DNA of 64,000 nucleotides from Drosophila persimilis (taxonomy: Eukaryota; Arthropoda; Insecta; Diptera; Drosophilidae). The stretch lies in assembly GCF_003286085.1 (NCBI RefSeq), contig NW_020825604.1:1-64000 (forward strand), in the 5' to 3' direction. A program made the position numbers and the translations under genes. Position 1 is the stretch's first letter. Every line of letters begins with the position of its first letter. Below are positions 41,076 through 53,293 of this stretch, piece after piece. The notes beneath the pieces are model-generated. The model did not search any database and was not told the DNA's origin. It saw only the letters and a list, made by a program, of their open reading frames with translations.

Positions 41076-44000
41076 TTGGTGATACCACATGTCAAGGGGA
41101 ATATGGGAATGGCAGATAGATGGGGAAGAAGAGGAAAAAGGTAATAAAACTAATCAGAAAACTACTAATAATATACAATTAACTACAGAAAACTACACTA
41201 ATTTACAAAAACTTATTTCTAATATCACAGGCAAGTAACTAAAACTATGGACAAACTACGGACATGCAAAAACTACAGAAACAACAGGATTGACATCTAC
41301 AACAAAAACATTGATGCAGACAAGGTAAATAAACGATAATTGACATACATTTACACACATATAAACATATTAATTACAATTTATTTTATTTCTAACAGGA
41401 GGACAAACAACAACGGAGCACCGGCGGGTATAACAAACGCAATGTGAACATTACGCTGTATACCGGCCGGCTCTGTTGTCCCCCTGTGTGTTGTTTATTG
41501 GCGTGTTGGCGTGCATCGTGGGCATAAGTTGGAGATGGCGAGCGGCTCTAGTCCGGCCGCCCACGTTGCATCTGTCAGGTGGAGATGGCGCATCCTGTCG
41601 AGTGGCACTGGTCCGGCCACCCGAGATGCATTGTCCAGTGTGTTGGCGATTGGCATCGATATGTGATGCCAACGAATCATGTTATTGGCCGCATCCAAGT
41701 GGCTGCTGGTCCGGCCACCAGGATGCGTTGTCGATTCCAATTGTTGGCCGCATCCGAGTGGCTGCTGGTCCGGCCACCAGGATGCGCTGTCAGGTGGATT
41801 GACCTGGCCTCCTCGGCCACGTTCGTCATCGGTTTGTAATGGCCTTTTGAATGGCTGCTGGTCCGGCCATCCAGATGTGGTGTTTTGTTTTTGGCGTTTG
41901 ATTTTTAAATTTATGTTTATTTGCAGGTACTTGTCGGCGTTTGGATGTTGTTGCTGGCGACCCTTGTCTGGTTGGTGTTGGCGTGAAGACGTTTGCAGGC
42001 GAGTATTTGTGTTTTAATTGGCAGCCTTTTTTCCTGATTCTCCTTCTTCTTTTGCAGGATTTGCTGGCGTCCGGCGGCTCAACACCGGGCCATCCCGCCC
42101 TCACATAATTGGCATGAGAGACGGGTGCGACCCAGTGGAGCGGCAACGGGCGCCAGCCTCTGCGTCGTCGTTGGAATGGCAGCTGTTTGTTGAGAGTGGC
42201 GTGACGTCACGGCCATGGTCAGGCGGCAGCGTCATCAGAAGAGGCCTCTTTTTCCGCCCAATTGGCAGGAATTTGTCAATGTTGATGGCGAGGCAGCTTC
42301 TTGATGGTCAGCTCTGTCTGGTGATTGGCAGGTAAGTGTAATTTTCATGTGTTTTGGCCGTTTTTCGTTGTCTGTATTGACATCTTTTTCTTCGTTGCAG
42401 TGGCTGTCTCGGGAACGACGATTGGGCACATCAGTAGGCGCCGCCTGATCGCATGCTTTCGCGTGCGCTGGCGATTTGTGCCCTCCATATTTCGCCCAGG
42501 CCATCCAGCGCGTCGAATGGATCGTGGTCGGTCCATTCGTCGTCGTCATCATCGTCAATTGCTGCGCAGTCCATATCGGATTCGGAGTCCGATATGGCTG
42601 CGGCGTCATTTTGCGTATTTGGTGCTGGTCTTGGTGATGGCTGTGTGGATGCTGCTGCTGCTGTTGTTGTCCGAAGTGGCGGCACTCCTCCCGTGCTCTC
42701 GTCCCTTGCCTGCAGCAGGTTTGTCAATTTCGTTGTGATTTCTGCCAGTTTTTCTTCCAGCTCTCTAATTTTTCCCGCATATGTTTTCAGGTTATGGGCA
42801 CAGCTGCCATCGCACTGAGCTGCTGGCCGCTGCTGTTGCTGGTGTTGGCGTGGCGTCGGAGCACGATTTGGGATCGGCTGCATCGGCTGGACCCTCTGGT
42901 GTTGGCGCCCCTCGGCCAGTGGCTGGGGATGTTGGTCGCGATGCTGTAGCTGCTGCCGATGCTGCCGACTCAGACCGCGTTGACGTTGCTGCTGCGGCTG
43001 TGTGTGGAGTGGCTGTGTGGGTGGCTGCTGCTGCTGCAACTGTCGCTGTAGTGGCTGCTGGTGACGTTGTGGTGGCTGCTGGAGACGATGTGCTGGCTGT
43101 TGCTGCTGTATTGGCTGCTGAATTGGCTGTGGCTGCTGACGTAGAGGCTGAGGCTGCTGCTCCTGCCGTCGATGCTCCTCCTCCCTGGCGACCCTGTGGG
43201 CCAGGAGCCGCTGCCTGGCTGCCTTGTAGGCGCTGCAGCCCTTGTAGGCGCTGATGTGGGCGCCCTGGCAGTTGGCGCATTTGGGATTGACGGCCCTTGG
43301 CTTGCTGCACTCCGTCGTCAGGTGCCCGCCCGCGCATTTCATGCAGACAGCAGCTCGTCTACAATATGCGCGGGTGTGGCCAAACACCTGACATCGATGG
43401 CACTGGGCAGGGTCACGGGAGACTCCAAGTCTCTCAACCGTGACGGGCCTCCCACCCAGGCGTCGCAGCTTCAACACATCGTATTGGCCACGGTCCGGTT
43501 TGGGGGCGATCTCAGCCTCAAAGAGGTTGTATTGGCGGCTGCGATCGAACCGATCGGTGATCGCCCGAGCATACCGGACCGTGTACCCCTCGGCCTGCAT
43601 GCAGTCCCGGAACCAGTCAGAGGGCGTGGAATGAGGAAGACCTCGGATGAGGATCCTCAATCCTCTGTCCTCCACAGGCTGATGCCCGAACTCGCCGTGC
43701 CGGATGTCATTGGCAATGGCAAGGGTGTTTGTATTGGGAGTGGCAGTAGTTGTGTTGGTGTTGGTTGTGGCGTTGGTGCTGGTGTTAGTGGCGGTGACGG
43801 TGTTGGTGATTGTATTTGTCATTGCGTTGGCGTCATTATTTGTATTGGTATTGTCAGCATTTGTATTAGTAGTGGTAGAGGCAGAGGCAGGGGCATGGGC
43901 ATGTGTTGGCTGTGCAGATTGCGGCAGAGAGGCAGGAGCGGCAACTGTGTTGGTGTTGGCGGTTTTTGTTGTCCGTTTTTGCTGCTTTTGCTGTTGCTGC

Positions 44001-45980
44001 CGCAGCTCGTGCTGCCTCAGCTGCTCCTGGACAATGGCCTCCAGCTCCTCCATGGTTTGCCTCTTTTTAATAGGCCTCTTGATTGGCGGTCGCTGCTGGT
44101 GATGATGGTGATGGCGGCCCCGTCGTCTGGCCTGCTTCGTCTCAGCCTCAACCTCATCGTCGCTCTCACTGTCGATGAGGGCGCGGCGTCGTTTCGGTGT
44201 TGGTGGGATTGGCTGTGGTTGTGGTTGTGTAGTTGTTGCTGTTTGTATAGGTGCTGACTGGGCTATGGCTTGGATCGACCCGTTGCTCGAACTCGAACCA
44301 AGTTCGATTCGCAACGGGTTCGATCCGGTCGTGTATGTGTGTGTTGCTGCCCGTTGGCCGTTTTGGCGCTCCGCTCCTGCGCGTCGGCTTGCCGGCTCTC
44401 CTCCGACTTCTCCCTCTCCCGTTGCTCTCGAACGGTTTTCAATGTTCGAGAGCGTGAGAGGCGGGAAAAGCGGCAGCGAGAGCGGCGTCCTATCGGCCTT
44501 TCCCTTTTGGTTTGGCGGGTTTTTGGGTTTTGGCGGGGTTGCGGGACTTGCAGTTTGTATTGGCGCTGCTGTTGTTGCTGATTTTATGGGGCTCGAGGGG
44601 GGAGTGGCTGTGGCCGTGGATATGTCGGCCATGGCAATGGCTGGGTACTCACTCTCTGGGTGACTGTGGCGACGTCGCTCTGCATTGGCTGCGCCGAGGG
44701 CTCTGCTGCTGCTGCTGCTATTGGCGGTGTTGGTGTTGGTGTTGTTGGCTGCTGCTGCTGCTGCTAGTGCGCCTCTGCGGGCCGCTCTGCCGCCGTCGCT
44801 GTGGCGTCTGTTGGACCCTCGTCTGGCCATTCCTCTCGTCATGGTTGTTGTTGGTTTCTGTGTTGGCGATTTGCTGTCTGTTTGTTGCTTTCCTTATTAA
44901 AAAGTCACTTGTGTGTGTGTTTGTATTTAATGTATTTATTGGCACTTTCTGTCTCTTTACACAGTTTTCTCTAGTTAGTTTGTGTATCTAGTTAGTTTGT
45001 GTATCTAGTTAGGTTTGTGTTTTTATTGGCGTTTAAAATTAATCACATTTATTCACATTTATTGGGGAGAAGAAAGTTTGTCGGTAGTATTGGTGGTAGT
45101 GGTGGTGGGGAAGGGACTTTTTGTCATGTCAGCGGGGGGCACGGCACAGCACGGCACGGCACACGACAGACAGCACAAAAAGAATACAGGGCAACACAGA
45201 AAGGCAACGGAGATGAGATGGCGACACGGCAAAAACGACACGAAAAACGGTTTTTGGCACGTCCGACGATCGCGACCTCTCGAGCGGGCGGACGAGATGA
45301 GAGTGGCCTGGACGAGGTTCATGGTGAAACACTCACATGTCCGCCAACTCCCATGCTCTCCACACTCGAAAGGGCCCGATCGCCGGTCGTCATTTACCGG
45401 TGCTCTCACCCCCGGTTCCACTTTCACACACCCCAATATTGAGTGAGATGAAAATGGTCCGAGGGCAGCAGCACCGACAAGTAGGCAATGAAATTTTGCA
45501 ATGGCTGTTTGCATTAGTGGCTGTGTGTTTGTTGTTGGCAAATGGCTCATGTCTTATGTTTTCTTTGTTCTGTGTGAATTGGCTGCTCTGTTGTCAAGGA
45601 TGGGATGGGATGGGAAGGGGAAAAATGCCTGCTCCCGTATAACCGCCCGGATACTTTATACTTCCGGCTCTTACGATCCGGGCGCGTGTAGCTCCGAAGA
45701 GACGACCGCATAGCATCTTGTGGGCGGTTGTAATGGCTTTGTTGGGGCGTGTGGCAGAGTGGCGAAGGTTGGCAGTGTAAATTGTAATCCTGCTCAGCCT
45801 CATTTGGCATTTAGTGGCATTTGAAGTGGGTGGGGGGGGGTTGTTGTGGGATTGGCTGGGCATAAATTGCCGAAGTTGGCGAGCGATAACACACTGGGCA
45901 TTGAGAAATGCACTTTAAATTTGAATTGGCTTTTTGTGTGTTATCGGTCATTTTTTGTCTAGTATTTGCGTGGTATTTTT
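41076..45980 (-). mobile_element. HeT-A/TART-type unit, copy F (complete, inverted)
   Basis: Complete 4.9-kb unit on the minus strand: leader about 44,843-45,980, TATA 45654-45660, intact gag 42431-44842, 3' UTR 41,076-42,430. The antisense introns read on the plus strand: 41141-41230, 41325-41398, 41999-42057 (GC-AG) and 42332-42400. The homologue of intron 3 has lost its donor (CCAGATG). Confidence 0.8.
42431..44842 (-). CDS. gag: Gag, copy F, 803 aa (intact)
   Basis: Same length and layout as copy B: basic N-terminus, His-run and RPPIKRPIKKR, PRE_C2HC-like region, three complete zinc knuckles, Gln-rich linker, coiled coil and acidic tail. It differs from copy B by a few residues (for example EEHRRQEQQ, VQEQLRQHE). 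No RT frame follows. One of three intact gags in the window, with B and C. Confidence 0.9.
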   Translation of the reverse strand: MTRGMARRGSNRRHSDGGRAARRGALAAAAAANNTNTNTANSSSSSRALGAANAERRRHSHPESEYPAIAMADISTATATPPSSPIKSATTAAPIQTASPATPPKPKNPPNQKGKADRTPLSLPLFPPLTLSNIENRSRATGEGEVGGEPASRRAGAERQNGQRAATHTYTTGSNPLRIELGSSSSNGSIQAIAQSAPIQTATTTQPQPQPIPPTPKRRRALIDSESDDEVEAETKQARRRGRHHHHHQQRPPIKRPIKKRQTMEELEAIVQEQLRQHELRQQQQKQQKRTTKTANTNTVAAPASLPQSAQPTHAHAPASASTTTNTNADNTNTNNDANAMTNTITNTVTATNTSTNATTNTNTTTATPNTNTLAIANDIRHGEFGHQPVEDRGLRILIRGLPHSTPSDWFRDCMQAEGYTVRYARAITDRFDRSRQYNLFEAEIAPKPDRGQYDVLKLRRLGGRPVTVERLGVSRDPAQCHRCQVFGHTRAYCRRAAVCMKCAGGHLTTECSKPRAVNPKCANCQGAHISAYKGCSAYKAARQRLLAHRVAREEEHRRQEQQPQPLRQQPQPIQQPIQQQQPAHRLQQPPQRHQQPLQRQLQQQQPPTQPLHTQPQQQRQRGLSRQHRQQLQHRDQHPQPLAEGRQHQRVQPMQPIPNRAPTPRQHQQQQRPAAQCDGSCAHNLKTYAGKIRELEEKLAEITTKLTNLLQARDESTGGVPPLRTTTAAAASTQPSPRPAPNTQNDAAAISDSESDMDCAAIDDDDDDEWTDHDPFDALDGLGEIWRAQIASARESMRSGGAY

Positions 45981-47342
45981 GGTGATACCACATGTCAAGG
46001 GGAATATGGGAATGGCAGATAGATGGGGAAGAAGAGGAAAAAGGTAATAAAACTAATCAGAAAACTACTAATAATATACAATTAACTACAGAAAACTACA
46101 CTATTTTAGAAAAACTTATTTCTAATATCACAGGCAAGTAACTAAAACTATGGACAAACTACGGACATGCAAAAACTACAGAAACAACAGGATTGACATC
46201 TACAACAAAAACATTGATGCAGACAAGGTAAATAAACGATAATTGACATACATTTACACACATATAAACATATTAATTACAATTTATTTTATTTCTAACA
46301 GGAGGACAAACAACAACGGAGCACCGGCGGGTATAACAAACGCAATGCGAACATTACGCTGTATACCGGCCGGCTCTGTTGTCCCCCTGTGTGTTGTTTA
46401 TTGGCTGGCTGGTGTTGGCGTGCATCGTGGGCATAAGTTGGAGATGGCGAGCGGCTCTAGTCCGGCCGCCCACGTTGCATCTGTCAGGTGGAGATGGCGC
46501 ATCCTGTCGAGTGGCACTGGTCCGGCCACCCGAGATGCATTGTCCAGTGTGTTGGCGATTGGCATCGATATGTGATGCCAACGAATCATGTTATTGGCCG
46601 CATCCAAGTGGCTGCTGGTCCGGCCACCAGGATGCGTTGTCGATTCCAATTGTTGGCCGCATCCGAGTGGCTGCTGGTCCGGCCACCAGGATGCGCTGTC
46701 AGGTGGATTGACCTGGCCTCCTCGGCCACGTTCGTCATCGGTTTGTAATGGCCTTTTGAATGGCTGCTGGTCCGGCCATCCAGATGTGGTGTTTTGTTTT
46801 TGGCGTTTGATTTTTAAATTTATGTTTATTTGCAGGTACTTGTCGGCGTTTGGATGTTGTTGCTGGCGACCCTTGTCTGGTTGGTGTTGGCGTGAAGACG
46901 TTTGCAGGCGAGTATTTGTGTTTTAATTGGCAGCCTTTTTTCCTGATTCTCCTTCTTCTTTTGCAGGATTTGCTGGCGTCCGGCGGCTCAACACCGGGCC
47001 ATCCCGCCCTCACATAATTGGCATGAGAGACGGGTGCGACCCAGTGGAGCGGCAACGGGCGCCAGCCTCTGCGTCGTCGTTGGAATGGCAGCTGTTTGTT
47101 GAGAGTGGCGTGACGTCACGGCCATGGTCAGGCGGCAGCGTCATCAGAAGAGGCCTCTTTTTCCGCCCAATTGGCAGGAATTTGTCAATGTTGATGGCGA
47201 GGCAGCTTCTTGATGGTCAGCTCTGTCTGGTGATTGGCAGGTAAGTGTGATTTTCATGTGTTTTGGCCGTTTTTCGTTGTTGTCTGTATTGACATCTTTT
47301 TCTTCGTTGCAGTGGCTGTCTCGGGAACGACGATTGGGCACA

Positions 47343-49698
47343 TCAGTAGGCGCCGCCTGATCGCATGCTTTCGCGTGCGCTGGCGATTTGTGCCCTCCAT
47401 ATTTCGCCCAGGCCATCCAGCGCGTCGAATGGATCGTGGTCGGTCCATTCGTCGTCGTCATCATCGTCAATTGCTGCGCAGTCCATATCGGATTCGGAGT
47501 CCGATATGGCTGCGGCGTCATTTTGCGTATTTGGTGCTGGTCTTGGTGATGGCTGTGTGGATGCTGCTGCTGCTGTTGTTGTCCGAAGTGGCGGCACTCC
47601 TCCCGTGCTCTCGTCCCTTGCCTGCAGCAGGTTTGTCAATTTCGTTGTGATTTCTGCCAGTTTTTCTTCCAGCTCTCTAATTTTTCCCGCATATGTTTTC
47701 AGGTTATGGGCACAGCTGCCATCGCACTGAGCTGCTGGCCGCTGCTGTTGCTGGTGTTGGCGTGGCGTCGGAGCACGATTTGGGATCGGCTGCATCGGCT
47801 GGACCCTCTGGTGTTGGCTGCTGCGGCTGTGTGTGGAGTGGCTGTGTGGGTGGCTGCTGCTGCTGCAACTGTCGCTGTAGTGGCTGCTGGTGACGTTGTG
47901 GTGGCTGCTGGAGACGATGTGCTGGCTGTTGCTGCTGTATTGGCTGCTGAATTGGCTGTGGCTGCTGACGTAGTGGCTGAGGCTGCTGCTCCTGCCGTCG
48001 ATGCTCCTCCTCCCTGGCGACCCTGTGGGCCAGGAGCCGCTGCCTGGCTGCCTTGTAGGCGCTGCAGCCCTTGTAGGCGCTGATGTGGGCGCCCTGGCAG
48101 TTGGCGCATTTGGGATTGACGGCCCTTGGCTTGCTGCACTCCGTCGTCAGGTGCCCGCCCGCGCATTTCATGCAGACAGCAGCTCGTCTACAATATGCGC
48201 GGGTGTGGCCAAACACCTGACATCGATGGCACTGGGCAGGGTCACGGGAGACTCCAAGTCTCTCAACCGTGACGGGCCTCCCACCCAGGCGTCGCAGCTT
48301 CAACACATCGTATTGGCCACGGTCCGGTTTGGGGGCGATCTCAGCCTCAAAGAGGTTGTATTGGCGGCTGCGATCGAACCGATCGGTGATCGCCCGAGCA
48401 TACCGGACCGTGTACCCCTCGGCCTGCATGCAGTCCCGGAACCAGTCAGAGGGCGTGGAATGAGGAAGACCTCGGATGAGGATCCTCAATCCTCTGTCCT
48501 CCACAGGCTGATGCCCGAACTCGCCGTGCCGGATGTCATTGGCAATGGCAAGGGTGTTTGTATTGGGAGTGGCAGTAGTTGTGTTGGTGTTGGTTGTGGC
48601 GTTGGTGCTGGTGTTAGTGGCGGTGACGGTGTTGGTGATTGTATTTGTCATTGCGTTGGCGTCATTATTTGTATTGGTATTGTCAGCATTTGTATTAGTA
48701 GTGGTAGAGGCAGAGGCAGGGGCATGGGCATGTGTTGGCTGTGCAGATTGCGGCAGAGAGGCAGGAGCGGCAACTGTGTTGGTGTTGGCGGTTTTTGTTG
48801 TCCGTTTTTGCTGCTTTTGCTGTTGCTGCCGCAGCTCGTGCTGCCTCAGCTGCTCCTGGACAATGGCCTCCAGCTCCTCCATGGTTTGCCTCTTTTTAAT
48901 AGGCCTCTTGATTGGCGGTCGCTGCTGGTGATGATGGTGATGGCGGCCCCGTCGTCTGGCCTGCTTCGTCTCAGCCTCAACCTCATCGTCGCTCTCACTG
49001 TCGATGAGGGCGCGGCGTCGTTTCGGTGTTGGTGGGATTGGCTGTGGTTGTGGTTGTGTAGTTGTTGCTGTTTGTATAGGTGCTGACTGGGCTATGGCTT
49101 GGATCGACCCGTTGCTCGAACTCGAACCAAGTTCGATTCGCAACGGGTTCGATCCGGTCGTGTATGTGTGTGTGGCTGCCCGTTGGCCGTTTTGGCGCTC
49201 CGCTCCTGCGCGTCGGCTTGCCGGCTCTCCTCCGACTTCTCCCTCTCCCGTTGCTCTCGAACGGTTTTCAATGTTCGAGAGCGTGAGAGGCGGGAAAAGC
49301 GGCAGCGAGAGCGGCGTCCTATCGGCCTTTCCCTTTTGGTTTGGCGGGTTTTTGGGTTTTGGCGGGGTTGCGGGACTTGCAGTTTGTATTGGCGCTGCTG
49401 TTGTTGCTGATTTTATGGGGCTCGAGGGGGGAGTGGCTGTGGCCGTGGATAGGTCGGCCATGGCAATGGCTGGGTACTCACTCTCTGGGTGACTGTGGCG
49501 ACGTCGCTCTGCATTGGCTGGGGCGTTTGTGTTGGTATTGATGCCTGCGCCGAGGGCTCTGCTGCTGCTGCTGCTATTGGCGGTGTTGGTGTTGGTGTTG
49601 TTGGCTGCTGCTGCTGCTGCTAGTGCGCCTCTGCGGGCCGCTCTGCCGCCGTCGCTGTGGCGTCTGTTTGACCCTCGTCTGGCCATTCCTCTCGTCAT
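47343..49698 (-). pseudogene. gag: gag of copy G, frameshifted by an 83-bp deletion
   Basis: Reads from ATG 49698 through the zinc knuckles. At about 47,813-47,817 83 bp are missing relative to copy F (between two GTTG words in the Gln-rich region), so the frame ends at 47704 after an altered tail. The coiled coil and acidic end remain open in the other frame (47343-47795). The Gag made would have all zinc knuckles but no C-terminal coiled coil. Confidence 0.87.
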
Positions 49699-50095
49699 GG
49701 TTGTTGTTGGTTTCTGTGTTGGCGATTTGCTGTCTGTTTGTTGCTTTCCTTATTAAAAAGTCACTTGTGTGTGTGTTTGTATTTAATGTATTTATTGGCA
49801 CTTTCTGTCTCTTTACACAGTTTTCTCTAGTTAGTTTGTGTATCTAGTTAGGTTTGTGTTTTTATTGGCGTTTAAAATTAATACATTTATTCACATTTAT
49901 TGGGGAGAAGAAAGTTTGTCGGTAGTATTGGCGGTAGTGGTGGGTGGGAAGGGACTTTTTGTCATGTCAGCGGGGGGCACGGCACAGCACGGCACGGCAC
50001 ACGACAGACAGCACAAAAAGAAAACAGGGCAACACAGAAAGGCAACGGAGATGAGATGGCGACACGGCAAAAACGACACGAAAAACAATGATGGC

Positions 50096-50312
50096 ACGTC
50101 CGACGATCGCGACCTCTCGAGCGGGCGGACGAGATGAGAGTCTCTATTTTAATGGAGGCGGCGAATAATTCAATTATTATACGTCCGACGATCGCGACCT
50201 CTCGAGCGGGCGGACGAGATGAGAGTCTCTATTTTAATGGAGGCGGCGAATAATTCAATTATTATACGTCCGACGATCGCGACCTTTCGAGCGGGCGGAC
50301 GAGATGAGAGTC
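50096..50312 (-). repeat. 85-bp leader repeats of copy G
   Basis: Same 217-bp array as 24511-24727, inverted, with rare differences (CTTTCGAG for CTCTCGAG at 50,284). Confidence 0.85.
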
Positions 50313-51382
50313 ACGGACGAGGTTCATGGTGGAACACTCATATGTCCGCCAACTCCCATGCTCTCCACACTCGAGAGACCCAATCGCCGATCGTCATTTA
50401 CCGGTGCTCTCACCCCCGGTTCCACTTTCACTCACCCCAATATTGAGTGAGATGAAAATGGTCCGAGGGCAGCAGCACCGACAAGTAGGCAATGCAAATT
50501 TTATGGCTGGCCTGATTTAGTGGCTGTGTGTGTGTTGTTATTGGAGAATGGCCCGTGTCTAATGTTTCTTTGTGCTGTGTGAATTGGCTGCTCTGTTGTC
50601 AAGGATGGGATGGGAAGGGAAGGGGAAAAATGCCTGCTCCCGTATAACCGCCCGGATACTTTATACTTCCGGATCTTACGATCCGGGCGCGTGTAGCTCC
50701 GAAGAGACGACCGCATAGCATCTTGTGGGCGGTTGAAGTGGCTTTGTTGGGGCGTGTGGCAGAGTGGCGATGGCTGGCAGTGTAAATTTTGTTCCTGCTC
50801 AGCCTCATTTGGCGTTTAGTGGCATTTGAAGTGGGTGGGGGGGTGGGAGTGGAATTGGCTGGGCATAATTGAAGGTAATTATTACCTTATAATTACTGAT
50901 AAGTTTCAATCACACTTCAGTATTGTACATGTTTGCACATTTACATACAAAAAATACGCAATTTGCCAACTGACCCCACAAAAGCGTACTGCTGTTTTTG
51001 TAAGCAACAATAGGAGCCAAGTTGAAATTACGGCAGCATGCTGTCGTCCAGCATGCTTGCGTCCAATGTAAGCATGGCACAAGCTAACAAAATACCTTTT
51101 GTTAGAAAGTCTTCAAAAACAGAGGAGCAAATGCCTGCATTTTGTTTGTACATTGCTGAGCACTCGGCCATGGCATAATGAAATGGATAAAATCATGTAA
51201 TTACATTAATAAAAAATGCAATTATCCCATATTTTGATGTGTTTTATGGTTAGTGTAGTTGTAAGCTTATTCTAGCTTTTTTCTCTTCAATCTAGCTTAT
51301 GGTGACTCTCAAAATCTGGCAGCACTGGTACCCAGTGTGCCCGCAGCGCAACACCAACGGTCACATTACAAGCTGAATTTTG

Positions 51383-51391
51383 TATATAAAG
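51383..51391 (+). promoter_or_regulatory. Candidate TATA box in TE3
   Basis: TATATAAAG, counterpart of 11358-11366, about 80 bp before the 34-bp repeats. Confidence 0.4.
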
Positions 51392-51466
51392 CAACGACGC
51401 CAGAGCCACAATCGGCCCGCCATCGGCCCAACATATCCGCCTCGAATTCCTCTCGAATCGTACTTC

Positions 51467-51902
51467 AACCTCCGCAACCAGACTTCTCGGAGCGTAATTG
51501 AACCTCCGCAACTAGACTTCTCGGAGCGTAAGTAAACCTCCGCAACTAGACTTCTCGGAGCGTAATTGAACCTCCGCAACCAGACTTCTCGGAGCGTAAT
51601 TGAACCTCCGCAACCAGACTTCTCGGAGCGTAATTGAACCTCCGCAACTAGACTTCTCGGAGCGTAAGTAAACCTCCGCAACTAGACTTCTCGGAGCGTA
51701 ATTGAACCTCCGCAACCAGACTTCTCGGAGCGTAATTGAACCTCCGCAACTAGACTTCTCGGAGCGTAAGTAAACCTCCGCAACTAGACTTCTCGGAGCG
51801 TAATTGAACCTCCGCAACCAGACTTCTCGGAGCGTAATTGAACCTCCGCAACCAGACTTCTCGGAGTGTTTTTGAACCTCCGCAACCACACTTCTCGGAG
51901 CA
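51467..51902. repeat. 34-bp minisatellite of TE3, 13 copies
   Basis: Inverted counterpart of 10637-11280 with six fewer units, and the same two variant classes. Confidence 0.9.
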
Positions 51903-52039
51903 TTCTGGATATCTATGTAAAGTCTGCGAGGTCTTTTACCTTGCCGCGGCCCGGGAGGAGCTTGCTTGATACTCCTCAGACGGAGCCAAGCGTTTTTTTT
52001 TTTTTCAACTATTAACGTCTACGTTACAGAATGTCAAAA

Positions 52040-53068
52040 TCAGTATAAGGGTTTTCTTACATTATTTATTATGGTCGCACCATATTCATTATTTATCTCA
52101 AAAACCAAATTAAGCGTTCTGGACGTGGACGTGGACGGCACAGCCTTGAGACTTCGCAGCCAGTACCCGCCCACAAAGCGCCCCGTGACGGGTGGGTTGC
52201 CCACGGCCTCCGCTGCGGACGTCGCATTGCTGCCGCGTGTGGTGCCAGCATCCTCCTGATAGCCGGTCCATCTCAGCTGGGCCAGGTCCTGGTCCAGATC
52301 CAGGTTGGAGTGGTGTCTGTGGGGTCCAGTGGAGCGCGGCACGTAGCCGGGCCCCGTGTCCAGGGGCGCAGGCTCGTAGCCGCGGCCTTGGGGTGCGTCC
52401 TCCTCCCGCCCTTCGCCTGGGAAGGATGTGCCCGGCTCTCCGGACGTGGACTTCGACAAAGTGCGCCTGCGTAGAGCGTGCCCGCCCACATAGCGCCCCG
52501 GGACGGGTGGGTTGTTCAGGACTTGTGAAATCCAGCGACGCCTGGAAGGAGCGCTCTGGTTGCTGCTGTTGCGTCCCACGGCCTCCGCTGCGGGCGTCGC
52601 ATTGCCGCCGCGTGTGGTGCCAGCATCCTCCTGATAGCCGGTCCATCTCAGCTGGGCCAGGTCCTGGTCCAGATCCAGGTTGGAGTGGTGTCTGTGGGGT
52701 CCAGTGGAGCGCGGCACGTAGCCGGGCCCCGTGTCCAGGGGCGCAGGCTCGTAGCCGCGGCCTTGGGGTGCGTCCTTCTCCCGCCGTTCGCCTGGGAAGG
52801 ATGTGCCCGGCTCTCCGGACGTGGACTTCGACAAAGTGCGCCTGCGTAGAACGTGCCCGCCCACATAGCGCCCCGGGACGGGTGGGTTGTCCAGGACTTG
52901 TGAAATCCAGCGACGTTTGGAAGGAGCGCTCTGGTTGGCCACGGCCTCCGCTGCGGGCGTCGCGTTGTCGCCGAGCATTCGCTGTCGTCTTGGCCGAAGC
53001 ATCAGCCTTCCGTTTCCTCTGGGGCATGACAAATTACTGACTCTTTTGGACTTCCTGCGATAATTCAA
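52040..53068 (-). CDS. 342-aa repeat ORF, left array of TE3
   Basis: Contains two 125-residue units and a divergent last unit (NPPVTGRFVGGYWLRSL) that leads into unique sequence. The N-terminal part (RLMLRPRRQRM) reads through the MPQRKRKADASAK start of another open frame (53027-52110). It is the same repeat as 8702-10279 but on the opposite side of the element. Product unknown. Frame choice is uncertain since two minus frames and one plus frame are open. Confidence 0.3.
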   Translation of the reverse strand: MNYRRKSKRVSNLSCPRGNGRLMLRPRRQRMLGDNATPAAEAVANQSAPSKRRWISQVLDNPPVPGRYVGGHVLRRRTLSKSTSGEPGTSFPGERREKDAPQGRGYEPAPLDTGPGYVPRSTGPHRHHSNLDLDQDLAQLRWTGYQEDAGTTRGGNATPAAEAVGRNSSNQSAPSRRRWISQVLNNPPVPGRYVGGHALRRRTLSKSTSGEPGTSFPGEGREEDAPQGRGYEPAPLDTGPGYVPRSTGPHRHHSNLDLDQDLAQLRWTGYQEDAGTTRGSNATSAAEAVGNPPVTGRFVGGYWLRSLKAVPSTSTSRTLNLVFEINNEYGATIINNVRKPLY

Positions 53069-53293
53069 GCGTAAATATTAATATTTTCACTTTCCACTCA
53101 AGTCTCAAGTCCAGTGGAAACCGATAATTATCAATCGACAACACAACTTTTCCGATAACTCTTACTTAATTCGGGAATAAAGAAGCCCTGACATTTTTCT
53201 TAATTTTTTTCAGATTTAATTTTGCCGCGCGCCGCTGGACCTCACATACGCCAGAACCGGCGGGCGCCTCTCCACACGCGCACCGTGCCCCCA

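Larger units (their letters stand above)
45981..50871 (-). mobile_element. HeT-A/TART-type unit, copy G (inverted)
   Basis: Leader about 49,699-50,871 (TATA 50659-50665; 85-bp repeats 50096-50312), broken gag, 3' UTR 45,981-47,342. Antisense introns on the plus strand: 46044-46133, 46228-46301, 46908-46966 (GC-AG) and 47241-47312. It is the paralogue of copy D but without the LTR element. The leader is cut at its far end by TE3. Confidence 0.8.
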
